DNA of 64,000 nt, taken from NCBI GenBank assembly GCA_018697195.1, contig CM031878.1, forward strand, positions 38,871,402 through 38,935,401, read 5' to 3'. Origin of the DNA: Certhia americana. Taxonomy: Eukaryota; Chordata; Aves; Passeriformes; Certhiidae. The notes beneath the pieces were generated by a model. That model saw only the letters and a list, made by a program, of their open reading frames with translations, ran no database searches and was not told the DNA's origin. Within the stretch, counting starts at the first letter, position 1. Each line of letters starts with the position of its first letter. A program made the translations under genes and the position numbers. This document shows positions 36,254 through 49,100 of this stretch, in pieces.

Positions 36254-36712
36254 TGTCTTGGTATAACCCCAGCAGACAAATAAACACTGCCATTTACTTG
36301 CTCAGGAAGCTCATGGATTGCTACAAATCCTGCTCAATAGGTAAAGCAAAATGAATTGATTCACTGCTTTCTTGTGCTAGGCAGGTGTTCAGTTCATCTT
36401 TGGGAAAACTGGTCTCTATCTTGTGTGCCAGTTACTTGGGAAGAATCTCTTACCATCATTCCATCCTTCTTCCTCCGCCAGTGCCATACCATATAGGATA
36501 TCCCTGTGGTCATTTGGGAGCCAGCTCTGTCCCCTTCAAACTTCTTGCACAAGCCCCAGCTGGCCAGTGGCAGTGTGACAAACAGAAGAGGTCTTGATGC
36601 TGTGTAAACACTGTTAAGTAGTAAAGGAAACATTTTTCTCACAAATACAAAACACAGCCCCATACAAGCTCCTGAGAAAGAATTAGGTCTGCTTCTTCTA
36701 GACTCAGTGTAA
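36254..36712 (-). mobile_element. Endogenous retrovirus 5' LTR (family A), antisense
   Basis: The plus strand opens TGTCTTGGTATAACCCCAGC and ends near ACTCAGTGTA. Order of shared phrases (TCAATAGGTAAAGCAAAATG near 36337, AGTTACTTGGGAAG near 36429, CATACCATATAGGATATCCC near 36485, CAAACTTCTTGCAC near 36537, AAACACAGCCCCATACAAGC near 36649) is the reverse complement of the solo LTR at 4867-5452. It lacks that copy's TATA segment by a small deletion. With the adjacent primer-binding site it is the 5' end of a truncated provirus, class II (ERVK-like) by its tRNA-Lys type site. Confidence 0.8.
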
Positions 36713-36809
36713 AGTCTCAATGGTTTGGTAAAGAATTGGCCTGGTGGGTAACCAGCAGGGATATGGATAAGGACCTCAAGTTTCAGCCTTGCTCTCTGGA
36801 AATACCAAC

Positions 36810-36810
<1 letters not shown>

Positions 36811-36880
<70 letters not shown>

Positions 36881-36983
36881 CATACATACATACATACATA
36901 CATACAAACATACATACATATATACATACTTATATACATACATACATACATGCATACATGCATACATGCACATATACATACAT
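36811..36983. repeat. (TAGA)n-(TACA)n compound microsatellite
   Basis: About 17 perfect TAGA units (36811-36880) pass into degenerate TACA/TATA/TGCA units up to about 36983. The array alone produces the longest open frame of the window (218 codons on the minus strand, repeating YLSI and CMYV), which is not a gene. Confidence 0.97.
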
Positions 36984-39549
36984 TTAGACATTTCCTGTGT
37001 GCAACAGAGATCAAGGTCTTGAAATGTAAATTGTAGGCTGTCTTCATCAACCAAAGGGAAAAAAAATGTGAAAAAAAGTTTACATAGGAACCAATTACCC
37101 AAAGTAATGTGTAATTACGTTTTCACTGTTGGTTCTGATTATTGACAAGTTCATCATAACTTCCCAATAACAGAGTTAGTGAAACAATCTTTTGAAAATA
37201 GGCCTATATGGTTAAACATTATGCAGTTTGTCTTTCAGTTATCTAAAATTATCATCTAAGGAGTTACTTACTTGGGGAGCGATTACTAGTGTTTGACTGT
37301 GAAGTGCACAGAAAGATGGGATAGAATTAATTATAAGCAACTTAAATATTGCAGACATCTTGAAGTACCAGTGAGTGGTGCTCATGAGATACAAGCATTT
37401 CAGGTGTTGTTATGCAGTTTTTAAGAAAAAGATAGTATCTTTTTAAGATATTTTATTATTAAGATATTTTAAGATATTTATAATAATTAAGAAATTATTT
37501 CTTAAAAAGAAAAAGTAGAATACATGCTATAGCATCATTCTGTCTGTAACAAGGTAGAAATAGTTTTATTCTCCTTGACTAAATTTAAATTTTACCTTTT
37601 TCATAAACTGATAGCTAGATATATTGAAGATACAAAATTAAAAAGCATACTTAGAGGTGAATAATAAACCCTGTCAAGAAGTGATTTGAACATATTTATC
37701 ATAAGCTATGGGCTTTTGTTTGTTTGTTTGTGTAGAAATCAATTGGATTTGTTTTTACAGTTTGTGTGCTGTATACAAATAAACCACCAATTTTTAATAT
37801 CTTTAACTCCTCAAACAAATATTGATAAACACTTATCAAAATATTACCAAAAAAAAAAACCCACCAAAACCTTGAGAGACATTTATATCATTTTTATATC
37901 TTTTTAATGGTAGAATTATTGAAGGGAAGAAATAGCAGAGAAAATATCTGAGCATCTAAATGAAGACCAAGATGTACTTTTTTTCCACAGGAGTAACCCA
38001 CAGACTGTAACTGTAAACTTGGCATTTACTGATAAGTTTCTGAGTGACTACAGAATTACAGCGTCTAGAATATCACTGGGTAGTAACATAGTTAAACCAC
38101 AAGTGAAAAATGTAGACTTCAGTGCTGACCTCAATACCTGGTGAAAGTGCATCATCATGTAGAAATTTGTACACCTTTTCTCCAAGAAAAGTGGCTTTCT
38201 CTATTGATGGATGAGCCTTGTCTCTGAGTCTGTCAAACCACTACTAAATGAATCAAGAATAGTACCTATTTTATAAATTTACCATCTTAAAAGTTGTCTG
38301 GTTTGTAGACACTAGTTTACTCAGTGGATATTGTTCCTATGTTTTCAGCTATCAAACAGTCCCTTTACTGTTTTATTCATTGCAATATGTACAAACAAAT
38401 TAAGTTAGAGACTGCCCTTCTCTTTGCTACAAAAAGATGTGAAAGCTGCAAAAACAATTTACGTATGTATTCTATAAAAACATATACCTCCTTTACTTCT
38501 TCTTTCAACTTTGACTCTCTAAGTTATACCTTGAAGCCAAATGATATTTTTATCTCTGTCTGTATCTCTGAATGTCACTTTAGAAGAGTGTATCTGCAGA
38601 GGAACCCAAAGTACTTCTGAAATCAGAAGCAAAACTGAAATAAATGAAACAAGCAGAAGCTAGAGGAAAAGAAGTCTTTGGAACTCCAGTCATGAATAAA
38701 TGATCAGTACATTTTGCTGTAGTTTGTATATAATATTAGGAAAAGATTAGGTATACTTCCTTAATTGAAATAAATTGAATTATGACTTTCTTCCAGATTG
38801 AATGGTGCACTGACAGTAAACAGTGTTAAAAATAAGTCACAGGATTCTGAATGGGATTTATTGCTGTTTATGCAAATAAAAGGTTCTCAAAATGAAAAGC
38901 CTAGAAAAGTATGAAGGTCTTGATTATTCTGCATAGAAATGGTGGGTCACTGAAAAGATAATATAAAAATCTGTGTATTTTAATAAGCTTATATTATCCC
39001 CAAGTAGGATTTACAATTCCTTTCAGCTCAGGTGCAACCCTTTCAGTTTCAAGAGATAACAGATTATAGCCCAGGGCAAGTAAGGTGATGAAAACTGCAG
39101 AGAGATTGAGCTATGAGTACTCAAATGATGACTCTCAAAGTTAGATCAATGCCCACCTGTCTGTCTTAGAAAGCTGATGGTCTCAGATCTTTTTAATTTT
39201 GTAAAATTTTTTGTAATTTCTGCTGTTCAATTGAAGCCACAGTACCTGTGAATTTTAAAAAAATGTAGGAGAAACTTGTGTTGTTAACTAGCTGCTCTTG
39301 ATTTATTAATTAATAAATACCTTTTATAATAAATACCTATTAATTAATAAAATGCCTTTAAAAGTTTGTTAAATAAAAGACTAGATATGCTATGGACGAA
39401 TCCAACTGCAAAATCAAGGAAATCAAGAAAAGCGGGCAAAAGCTATTCATCCAGTACTTTATTTCATATTCAGCAGATAAAAGCAACTTTTATGAATAAC
39501 TTCCACATTTAAACATATTTTCAAGCTTTTTCTTTAAGGTCTTTCAGTA
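36984..39549. other. Unique A+T-rich DNA, no gene seen
   Basis: Nothing recognisable. AAGATATTTTA is repeated several times near 37444-37490 in a quasi-palindromic A+T stretch, and inverted TTAATTAATAAA copies occur near 39305-39350. Confidence 0.5.
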
Positions 39550-40140
39550 TGAGTCATAGAATCATATACATTGAGTAGTGCTAAGGGTGAGACAGAATGA
39601 ACAACCTGTAAGGAACCTGTATACTGGATTTAAGTTACAAGATCAGAGTTTTGCCTTGCTTGTTCCACTTCTTTGCTCATGCCCAGCCACCTTTATGTCC
39701 AAGACACCCCTTCCCAGCAGGAAGACATCATGAGGATTTGGGCAGAAAGTTGTGTTAGTTCCTGGTGTCTGTTCCCACTCTCAGGCACTTGGGACCATGG
39801 TCACTGAGTGTTCTCCACAGAGGTGACTTTTAGCGACTTTTCTCATTGACCGGGGCTTTTCTGCAGCCAAGGCCTTCACCTTCTTCTTTCAAAATTCCCC
39901 TCTTCCTTTTGGGAACTCCTGGTTTTGACAGTGTATCCCCTTTTTGAAAGATTCCAAACTCAATTTTCCCATTTGTATGTGCAGAAGCACAGCATGTGAT
40001 CAGCTTACTAATGGATGGTTCTGTCTCATGTGTCTTTATTATTTGGACAGTTCTGAACATGCCATTTTTGTTTAGCCAGGAAGTTGTCAAAATTTGCAAT
40101 GGAATTGTGTCACTGGCAGCTAGCAAGTTGAAGGTTTATG
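39550..40140 (-). other. Higher-GC unassigned island with CR1-like terminal octamer
   Basis: Read on the minus strand, about 570 bp of unrecognised sequence ends in TATATGATTCTATGACTC, which resembles a CR1 terminal repeat. A 98-codon open frame (40126 back to 39830) has a Lys/Arg-rich C-terminal half with KPGVPKRKRGILKEEGEG, but I recognise no family. It could be an old retrocopy mobilised by CR1, an unknown repeat, or chance. Confidence 0.3.
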
Positions 40141-43010
40141 CATGAGGGTTCAAAAGATCAGTATTTGACAGTGTCCCATACATCCACCCAATTATTTGCT
40201 ATGTAGTATCATTCACAACCAAAGCAATTTTTCAACTATGACAAAGACCTGTCACCAAAATCAAAATATACACCTATCTTACACATGGCAAGACAGCATT
40301 TTATGATTCCATATATGTGAATCCAAATATGAAAAAGCGAAAACAAAATATTCTAAAAATATTTAATGAATCCTCTATGGCAGGACACGACTTTTTTTTT
40401 TACTTTTTTAGTAAATGTTTTGGCTGTTATCTAATGAGGTTCGGTTTCTGCTTGCTCTGTTTACTTGTGTATATATATACACCATATGCATGAAATCTAG
40501 ATATTTTTGCACTTGTTGTGAACTCTTCTTTAGACACTCTTAAAAGGTCATCTGTGCCATTCTCTCTCCTGTGGGGTGACTCTCACACATTTGATTTGAT
40601 TTCAATGTCTCCATCTGTTCCGTAAGTTCTTAGCTTGCTCCTGTTTTCTAGCATCTGACAGGTGCTATTGTGATTTCCTTTACTATGCATTCCTGGTGGC
40701 AGAGTAATTACATCTATTGTCCCTGTATGAATTTTTCAGTGTGCTTTTTGAATTTTTTTTCTCTTTTACTCATTGCTATACTTTGGTATGAGTGTAATTT
40801 GATTTTAGGGACTTTGACAACATACGACACCCTCTTTTAAAGCCAGCTAACAAGCAAATGAATATGTATCATGTAAGTAAGAAAGTTTTTAAAAAAAAAT
40901 TATGTAGCTTATAAATTGTATTTCACTTATAAAGATGCAATATTTAAAGCAATTGCTTTGTTTGGTAAACTTCCTCTTAATTTACGCAACATAATTGTGG
41001 ATTTACCAGGACACATGTATTAGCGGCTATACTGGTATTTTGCTTATGTCTATGACCTTTCTTTGACACAAAGTAAGGCCTGGATTCCATTAAATTTCAC
41101 TGAATAAGTGCAGCAGAAGTCTGAAACTATGCACTTATTTTCCAGCTGAATTTTGCACTGCTGAACTCACCGACACCACAAATACGTACCTATACCTGTA
41201 CTAACTCCTGCAAAGGGAGCTGGGCTAATGTAATTAGTGAGTTTCAGTGATGTATTTAGAGTCCGAGCTATTCTATCCTAAAGGCAAAACATTGATTAAG
41301 GAAAACTGTGCTTTGATGTCTATTTCATCAACAAACTCCCCCTTTCAGGGTGAAGAAAATAAAATGGATCAATTATGAAAAGGTTAAGTAGAGTTTATAT
41401 ACTAAATACCTGCATGGAATGTATATATTATGCAGATTCTTCAGCTTCCTTATAGGCCAGCTGAAGATCTTCATTGTAGATGTGTCTGCCAGATTCATTA
41501 GCACCTCAGACCTCTGTATGCTTCAGTCATGATTGCTGCAGATTTTAAAGGTAAACAATAAATTGCATCACTTACAATTCTTGGACATATTTTTCATACT
41601 ATCTTTAAATAGCATTGTCTACAGTAAAAGTTACTGTTAGACAATATGGTAATACAGTATAGATTTTGGACACCATCAACTGCCACTGTTTTTTCTCATG
41701 GGCTAACCAAAGTAGTTTAAGTTTTTTACTGTTTTCCTAATGAGAGATATACATTAACTTAGGTACATTTATCTTCTTAGAATACTAAGTATTCTTACAC
41801 TATCATTTAGTTCATTAAGTTGGAAATGAAATGGCAGCCAGGGATGCATTCTATTTACTCTTCTGTTTATTACATGACCATATATTTAAGTGTATTGATT
41901 TACCTTCTTGCAAGGAAATTGTCTGGATATATTTATTCTTAAAGCTTTATGAGTAAAATTTGTTTGTTTGTTTTTTCTTTAAAATTTCACCTGTTGTAAT
42001 AAATTTATTAATGTGACCTTGTAGCCAAAGTGGTTATAGCAAAAAAACCCCAAACATGGAATTGTACCGAGACAGTAGAAGGCAAGCAGTGATTCTCTAC
42101 ACATAGAAGAAGGACTGAGAATGCGATGATTGTGGAAAAAGGACTTCTGGTGCTGCAATGGTCTGGCAGTGAATAGTCTGACCAGGAATATGACTTCTCT
42201 GACTTATGTCAAAAGAAGGGAATGGATATTTGGTTTTGAAGGACTGTGTGGACCTATCTGACTGCCTGGCACAGTAGGTGCACAGAAGTATAGTCGACAT
42301 AAGGGCACAATGTACCCACTCTAATGTCATCAGGATACAGCAAGAAAGAAGCCAGCTATATCTCTGAAGTGACAGTGGGATATCAGCAGTTGTTTGTTTT
42401 GGAGGCTGAGGTATGACTAAAGGGGGACCAGCAGTAAAAGTATCCTTTGTGACCAGTCCAGAGACCCAATGTTCTCTTGGCTTAGAATTACTGCAGCAGA
42501 AAGCACTCAATGACCCAGAAAGGTACTGGGTTTTGGTGCATCCACCACAAACATAGAGAAAATTGAACAGCTGTCTACATTTCCAGAATCTTGGAAGATT
42601 CCACTGATGTGGATTGAAGATCAGCAAGTGCCAATTTTTATAGATTGCAATTTACAATTGCAGCATAATCCATACTGCTTTTCTACTTATTCTTTTTTTC
42701 TGTGTTTACACTGCATGTAGTAGAAATGCTTGCATGCTCAAAAAATTTTCTGCTGAGATTCTTTCACATGGCTTCTTTTAAGACAGATAATACATTCTGT
42801 ACATACTGTATATTTTATGGGCATAAAACTCAAACCTGCATAACTTCTGATCCAGTCTTCTGAGCAGGTCTCACTGCAGATATAGGTAAAACGAAGCAAC
42901 AGTTCACCAAAAATGTTAGGAGTAAAGTCTCTGCAACGTATAATCCAGTTCTGATTTACTTCTGTGACAGCACTCAATATTCTCTGTCTGGATTATGAAT
43001 TTTGGATGCT
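40141..43010. other. Unique DNA with long minus-strand open frames
   Basis: Minus-strand open frames of 176 codons (42627 back to 42097) and 79 codons (42977 back to 42738) are long for A+T-rich DNA but match no family I know and have no clear splice or promoter context. The remainder is featureless. Confidence 0.4.
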
Positions 43011-43158
43011 TTCTACATAATCCAGGTGGTTAGAACATGCAGCTAATAATGCCACCGTTGTGGATTTGATCCCTGTATGGGCCATTCACTTAAGAGCTGA
43101 ACTTGATGATTGTTGTGCATCCTTTTCAGCTCAGAATATTTTGTGATTCTATGATTCC
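43011..43158 (+). mobile_element. tRNA-Ile-derived SINE with CR1-like tail (TguSINE1 type)
   Basis: The left part matches tRNA-Ile(AAU). GTGGTTAGAACATGCAGC is the D-stem side, TAATAA the anticodon loop region (43034-43040), GGATTTGATCC the decayed B box (43062-43072), and CCCTGTATGGGCCA the T-stem and acceptor end. It is joined directly to TTAAGAGCTGAACTTGATGA, TTTTCAGCTCAGAATATT and TTGTGATTCTATGATTCC, a CR1 3' tail. Such composite SINEs are transcribed by RNA polymerase III and copied by CR1 machinery. This type is known from passerine birds, which supports the lineage call. C-to-T changes in both promoter boxes suggest it is inactive. Confidence 0.88.
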
Positions 43159-46100
43159 GGTAGTGTACATTAAAAAGAGGTTATGCAGTCCCTAACAGGA
43201 TTTATGCATGTCAAATCTACCTTATTTTCATTTTGGTTTTGATGCTTTATGCTGTCAAACCTGTATTGTGGTTAGAAGTTTATGCAAAATCAGACTATTT
43301 CATGTTATGAACAGCTCTGTTATCATTTGCAATTTGCCCATTCCTGTTAAATCAAATTTAGGGTTCACTGTGTGCAAAGAAACAGCGCAAATGGGTAAAT
43401 GAACTCTGCCTTAACCATTATTAACTTTGTATTTCAGCATATCTCTGTGCTATTGCTAATTCTCTTGATCATTTTTCTGAATATGTTTGGAGCTCAAGAA
43501 CTTATTTTGGGGCCGATATGGGAAGCAACGGGGAAACATTTTCCCTGGGCTACACTGTTAAATTCCATCACAGTATCTGAGGAATGGGAAAGAACAGTGA
43601 ACTGAAGTACAAAACCATAGACAACTGTGCTTTGTGTCATCCTATGGCTAAGTATGAGCAAACCTCAGTCAGCAAAAAAGAGGGCTTTACAGAGAAGAAA
43701 ATTTGCATGTGAAATACAGATTTTCTAAGCATTTCTGAAATACAGTTTATTTATTTATTTACTGAACATCTTTGGTGCTGAAAGACAACCACCAGTACAA
43801 CTGGCTTTTTGACTGAGCCATTTGAAAGGCATGAGTGCTTCTTGATCTGTTGTTGCATTGGCAATTTTGGCTGAACACAGCTATTCTTATCAAAAATCTT
43901 GTGTACACAGAAACATCAGCAGGGCATGATCCAGAAAATAATTCAATGTTTTTAACAGAAGTTACACAGAAGAAAGGTAATATTGAAAATTTATTGCTAT
44001 CTTTCACTTTATCCTTATTTTCATATTTTGAACTTCAACAAGTTCAAAATATTGTTCCACTGTTTTGTGGAATTCTCACAGGATAATGCAGAAATTACAG
44101 ATTCTATAATAATATTCCTGTGTATTACTGACTCCATAATTAGTGAAGTATTTGTGGTGTTTTCCACCTTGTATGATGTATAGTGTCTCTTGACTGTAAT
44201 TAGAATCTATATTTAGAAGGGGTGATGAGAGAGAATAAGGGGAAGCTTGCGAGGTTGTTTCCTCAGAAAAAAATTCAGTTTCACTATACTTGTTAGCATA
44301 CATTAAATGCTTTACTCTTTTGGGGAAAATACTGTTTCTTGGAAGATACACTGGATATGTTGAGAGCAGCTAAAACCACACATCAGAGTGCATGATGCCA
44401 AAGTTCTTTAGAAACCAGTGAAAGCTGGATTTCAACCTTCAACAGCATGTTGCTGCGCATCTTCCTTGTGCAACCATTGGGAACCATTCTAACCCACTGT
44501 GGCTACCCTCTAGCAGAGGTGACAATGATGTCTTTCTCGGGACCACAGAAAGGAAGAGAGAGACCAAGGGAGTTGAGCAGCAGAAACAGAGCTTTGAAAA
44601 TAAATAAGTAAATAGAGATGATGACAGAATAAGTGCATGGGGTTGCTGAAATGAAGTGTACATAAGCTAAGAACATAATGTGAATTACTAGAACCTTCTT
44701 TGATGGTTCATTAAGACTGCTTTCATCTGAATCACTTAATATCTACATCTTGCAGCTGCTAGTCTTAAGGATCATCACTATCTTAAAAATGCCAGCAAAA
44801 ATGTCTGTTTGATAGTAGGGAGTGGCATATCCTCTAGGAAATCTGACATATGCTCAGAACAAAAATGCATCATTTCAGCACTTGTCAACAAAAACTGGAA
44901 ATGCTTTCCTGAACTCCTGGCATTGGACATGCCTTTCTTCAACCTCCCATTTGATAATGAAATTTGTGTATAAGGTATCAGAAATGCACGGTTGATAAAC
45001 TAAATAGATTTTTTAACCTTTTATCAGGCTAGCAGATATAGATTTGATCAAGGGAAGGAAGAGAAATCTTGTTATGACAGGCAATTATGAATTAATGATG
45101 ACCAATTGGTGATTATGCTTATTAGAACTATCATACTGAAGAATGAGCCATGCAAGAAAGGTCAGTACTTTCAGCAACTCCAACTCACTTTTATGGAAGT
45201 GGTAGATTCTTTCTTTAGGTTTGTTTTAACAGCTAAATGTTACTAATATCTGGGCTTTTTTCCCCAGCCAAAATTACATGATGGAATTGTATGCACCATA
45301 TAAGAATGAATCCAAATCCAGAGATGTTATATTTATCTTTTAAAAGGTCTTAAAACCTTGATAAAAACTATTGTAATAGAATCATACAAAAATATTATTC
45401 AAGGAAAGAGAGTTTACTATAAGACAGATAATGACCAAGATAAAGGATTTAAATGAAGGAAGTGAAAAGTAGTTTGAAAAACTTGAGGCTTTTAGAAGAA
45501 GAGTTGGGCAATAAATGGTGTCTTATGTAAAGAACATACTTGAATCTGTTTATTCTTATGCAATGTGCTGACTGCATCCCTTGGCAAGGAAATAGTTTTG
45601 CTGTACTTTCAAAGTAATTGTATCTGTTTTATTTTCAGGAACAAAATTTTATTATTTCATCTGATGTCTGTCAGTTCTTACATATCTTTTATGTTAAATT
45701 TGCATATTGAGAGGAAGCCATACATACATATTTTATTAACTGTATTGCCTTTCTAGAAACAACAGTGTAGATTTCATCACTTGATATTTGTTTCATACCT
45801 TAAATGCAGTTTTCTGAGAAAATGCAAGAGTGGATTGATTGAAGAAAAGAATACTCTCTGCATCATAGAAAATAATTATGCTTTCTCATAAAATGTTATG
45901 AAAAGATGAGTAAATGAATGAGAATCTCATGAGGTTTATATGTTTCATTTCGCTATCAATTTTATATTATAAATATAATAATAAATATATATTTATATTT
46001 ATTTCTGTCACTCTTTCTGATTCTCCCCAATTACAACAAAATCTTTACAAAAGACTCATGTCTTGAGATTCTGAGTGAAGTATTTGCAGTGCTCTTAAGA

Positions 46101-49100
46101 AATCCTACCGTCTTAGCACCACTTTAATGTGTGTAAGTTTTCCAATACAATAGATATTTGCATAGCAACAAAAACACTTTTAAAATTTTATTAGTAGAAA
46201 ATATAAAAATCTATGAGAAGTTATTAATTATGTAATCTTTTAAATGAAGCAGTCATTTTCAAAGTAAACCCTAATGATGCTCTGACCAGATAATTCTAAC
46301 TAGAAAAGCTATTTAGGAAAATATTGCTATTTAAATTTGTAATAGGCAAAACATTATTAGAAATCTATTCTATAAATTTATAGTATGTGAAAAAGAAATG
46401 GAAGAGTATTGAAAACAGTACTGAGTTATAAAAAATGTTCTTGATTAAAGCTAAGTAGCTTCTTCAATAGCAATATTTTCACAAATTTGTTTTGACAGAA
46501 AATAGTGTTAAATGCAAATTTATATAGCATTGATAAGTATCAGATCAATTCAAAATCCCTTGTCAAGTTTGTGATTAAATGATTTGGTGTCATAAAAATT
46601 TTTGAAATATCAATTTCAGCAAATGCTTCTAATGGTTGCAGTTTGAAAGATATATACCATACCAAAGTTGAGGTATATATGGAATGTTTCCTTTAAGGAG
46701 TTTATTTGTGACAAGAGCAGCAATCACATATCTATGAAAACTTCAAAAATCTGTGTGCAACTTGAATCAACATCTTTCTTTGATGAAAATACAAATGTAA
46801 CACTTTTTTTAGGCACGTGCTCTAAATAAATGCAAATTTATTTTAAAATGTTATTTATTTAAAAGAATTCCCTTTTTAAAAAGGAATGGGCATTTGAGAA
46901 TCAAAAAGTTACATTATGTTGAAATATTTCTATTTTTCAATTACTCAAATCATAATACAATCAATATTTTCTGCAAATATTTTAAACCATACTCTTCTGT
47001 TCAGAAGATTTACTTATTCATTCTGTCAAGAATCAGCAGTAGCTGTGACTAAACAATGTGGTTATAACTGTTTGTGTGTAAGGCCAATGCAGACAGATAG
47101 AACACCAGGTGCATTTTTTGAGATTTATTACTTAAAATTTATTATTGTGATATTTTTTGATTAAATTTCACATTGTTACAACAGATGGTGGTTGGACAGA
47201 TTTATTATGCAAACAGAATTATTCAATGATAGTATTATAACTCAACGTCAATGATTTGGAAATTTCAGTATCTGTATACAAAATGCTTCTCATTTGCAAA
47301 TTCTTCCTGATATTTAGAAAGTTTCTTTACTCTAGAATATGCAATGATATTAACTCATTGTTTTGCTTCACTTGGTGTTATAGATCAGTGTTTCATGATT
47401 TGCAGAAGTCTTGAGGATATTGTTTTATTTCACTGGAAATGATAGTCCTGAAATATTAAGTAAGCCAGAGGAAGAATAATACAATTCTGCTGCTCAGTGA
47501 AGCCCTAACCTTTTCATCATATGCAATAAAGATGTTTAAGTCTTTGGATGAATTTATAGATTTTTGGATGTACATAGAGAATTTAGAATTCTAATTCATT
47601 CTATTTTCTGGGCTAATTTTTAAAAATCTACAATATGTTAATTTTTTTTTACAATTTTTTATTTTGTTTTTTTGAAAAGAATAGTCTTAAAGGTAGACAG
47701 AGGTGAGACAGAAAAGAGTGAATTTTCAGAGTATTTGAGGATATTGAAACTAACAGACATTTTAGGAGCACTTGTAAGTATAATTGCTTGGGAGTGGAGA
47801 ATATATAGACTGACAGGTCAAATGACTTATGCAGAGAAAGAATGTGAGAGCAGAGGATAAGATTTTTAAAATTCTAATCTACACAATACCTTGTCCACAG
47901 CACATTCCTCTGTGTTGTGATGCTAGATCCATCATGCTACCTGTTGAGCAGCAGAGAGGGTTTAGCTTCAAGCAGATTGTTGGCTATTGTGAAAACTCCC
48001 TATAGCTGCAAGTTCATCTGAAGATGTCTAGGCAGTGGTTCTTACAGTTCCCAGAAATAGGTACATCTAAAGATAATAGTGAATTTAAGAAAAAAGAGAC
48101 CAGTTTATATTGTCAATCCTGTATTCTCACAGAAATAAATGCAAAAAATAAAAAATGGAAACAGTGATTGCTGGACATATTAATCGAAAAAGGGAGATGA
48201 CCATGGACTTTGTGGAATCACAAGAAGGATTTTGGTTTCATGTCAGTAAGATCGGTAAAGTTTTTCAATTCAGGAGCATTGTTACAATTTGATTGATTAA
48301 AGATTATTGATCTCTCACCAAAGTTGTGGTTCAAATATATGTCACAGTAATCTAATCCTGCAAATTTTTTGTTTGGTTGTTTGGGGTTTTTTTGTTTTTT
48401 TTTGTTTTTAAATAGAGTGAATTAATATATATTCTCTAAATCTGTTTTAATTGTGGTATCTGTTTTATCATTTTATAGGGAAAAGTTAAACTCTGTAAAC
48501 ATCAGCTTGCAAAGAGGACATTAAATGGAAATTTTGAAGTTGAAGTCACTGATAATGAAAAAGGCTGCAATGACAACAGTTGGAGTTAGGATCTTGTTTT
48601 ACTCAGGGAATAAACTTCAAAGATTTAAAATTGCCTACAACTTTTGAGTCTGAACTTTAAATCTGATTTAAGTCTAAATCAGAAATTCCAGATTGTCGTT
48701 ATTCTTGTCACCTAACTGCCGTTTGCATGCTTTTTATTTGTCTCCATATTGGTTTCAAACCATTAAATATCAAATGTTAAATGCCAAGTCAGTCTTTTAT
48801 GTTTAATATTGGTAACTTTTGTACTTATGTCAATCCTGAAAACTATGAAGAAAGACTGTGAGGTTTCAGATAGGAATTATTAACACAGACTTAAAAAAAT
48901 TCTGAAAGAATTCTTTTTATACAATATTATTACTTTTCCTTTGGATTACAATATTTTTGTTTCATTTAGAAAAATTTTCGTTGTAATTTCATAAATACTT
49001 TAATAAATTGAAAAAAGCTTTGAGTTTATAATTTACTGTATATTTACTGTTTTTTTACAATTCTGGCATGATTTTATTATTTAAAATTTTATAATCTGGA

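Noticed and set aside
36394..37050. 218-codon minus-strand open frame, the longest in the window
   Set aside because: Its middle is the translated TAGA/TACA microsatellite (repeating YLSI and CMYV) and its end is antisense LTR sequence. It has no family match.
38324..38620. 98-codon plus-strand open frame
   Set aside because: No recognisable family or motif and ordinary A+T-rich codon content; expected by chance in 64 kb.
43021..43094. Functional tRNA-Ile gene
   Set aside because: The 5' half is eroded, the B box has lost its C residues, and the sequence runs directly into a CR1 tail, so it is a SINE head.
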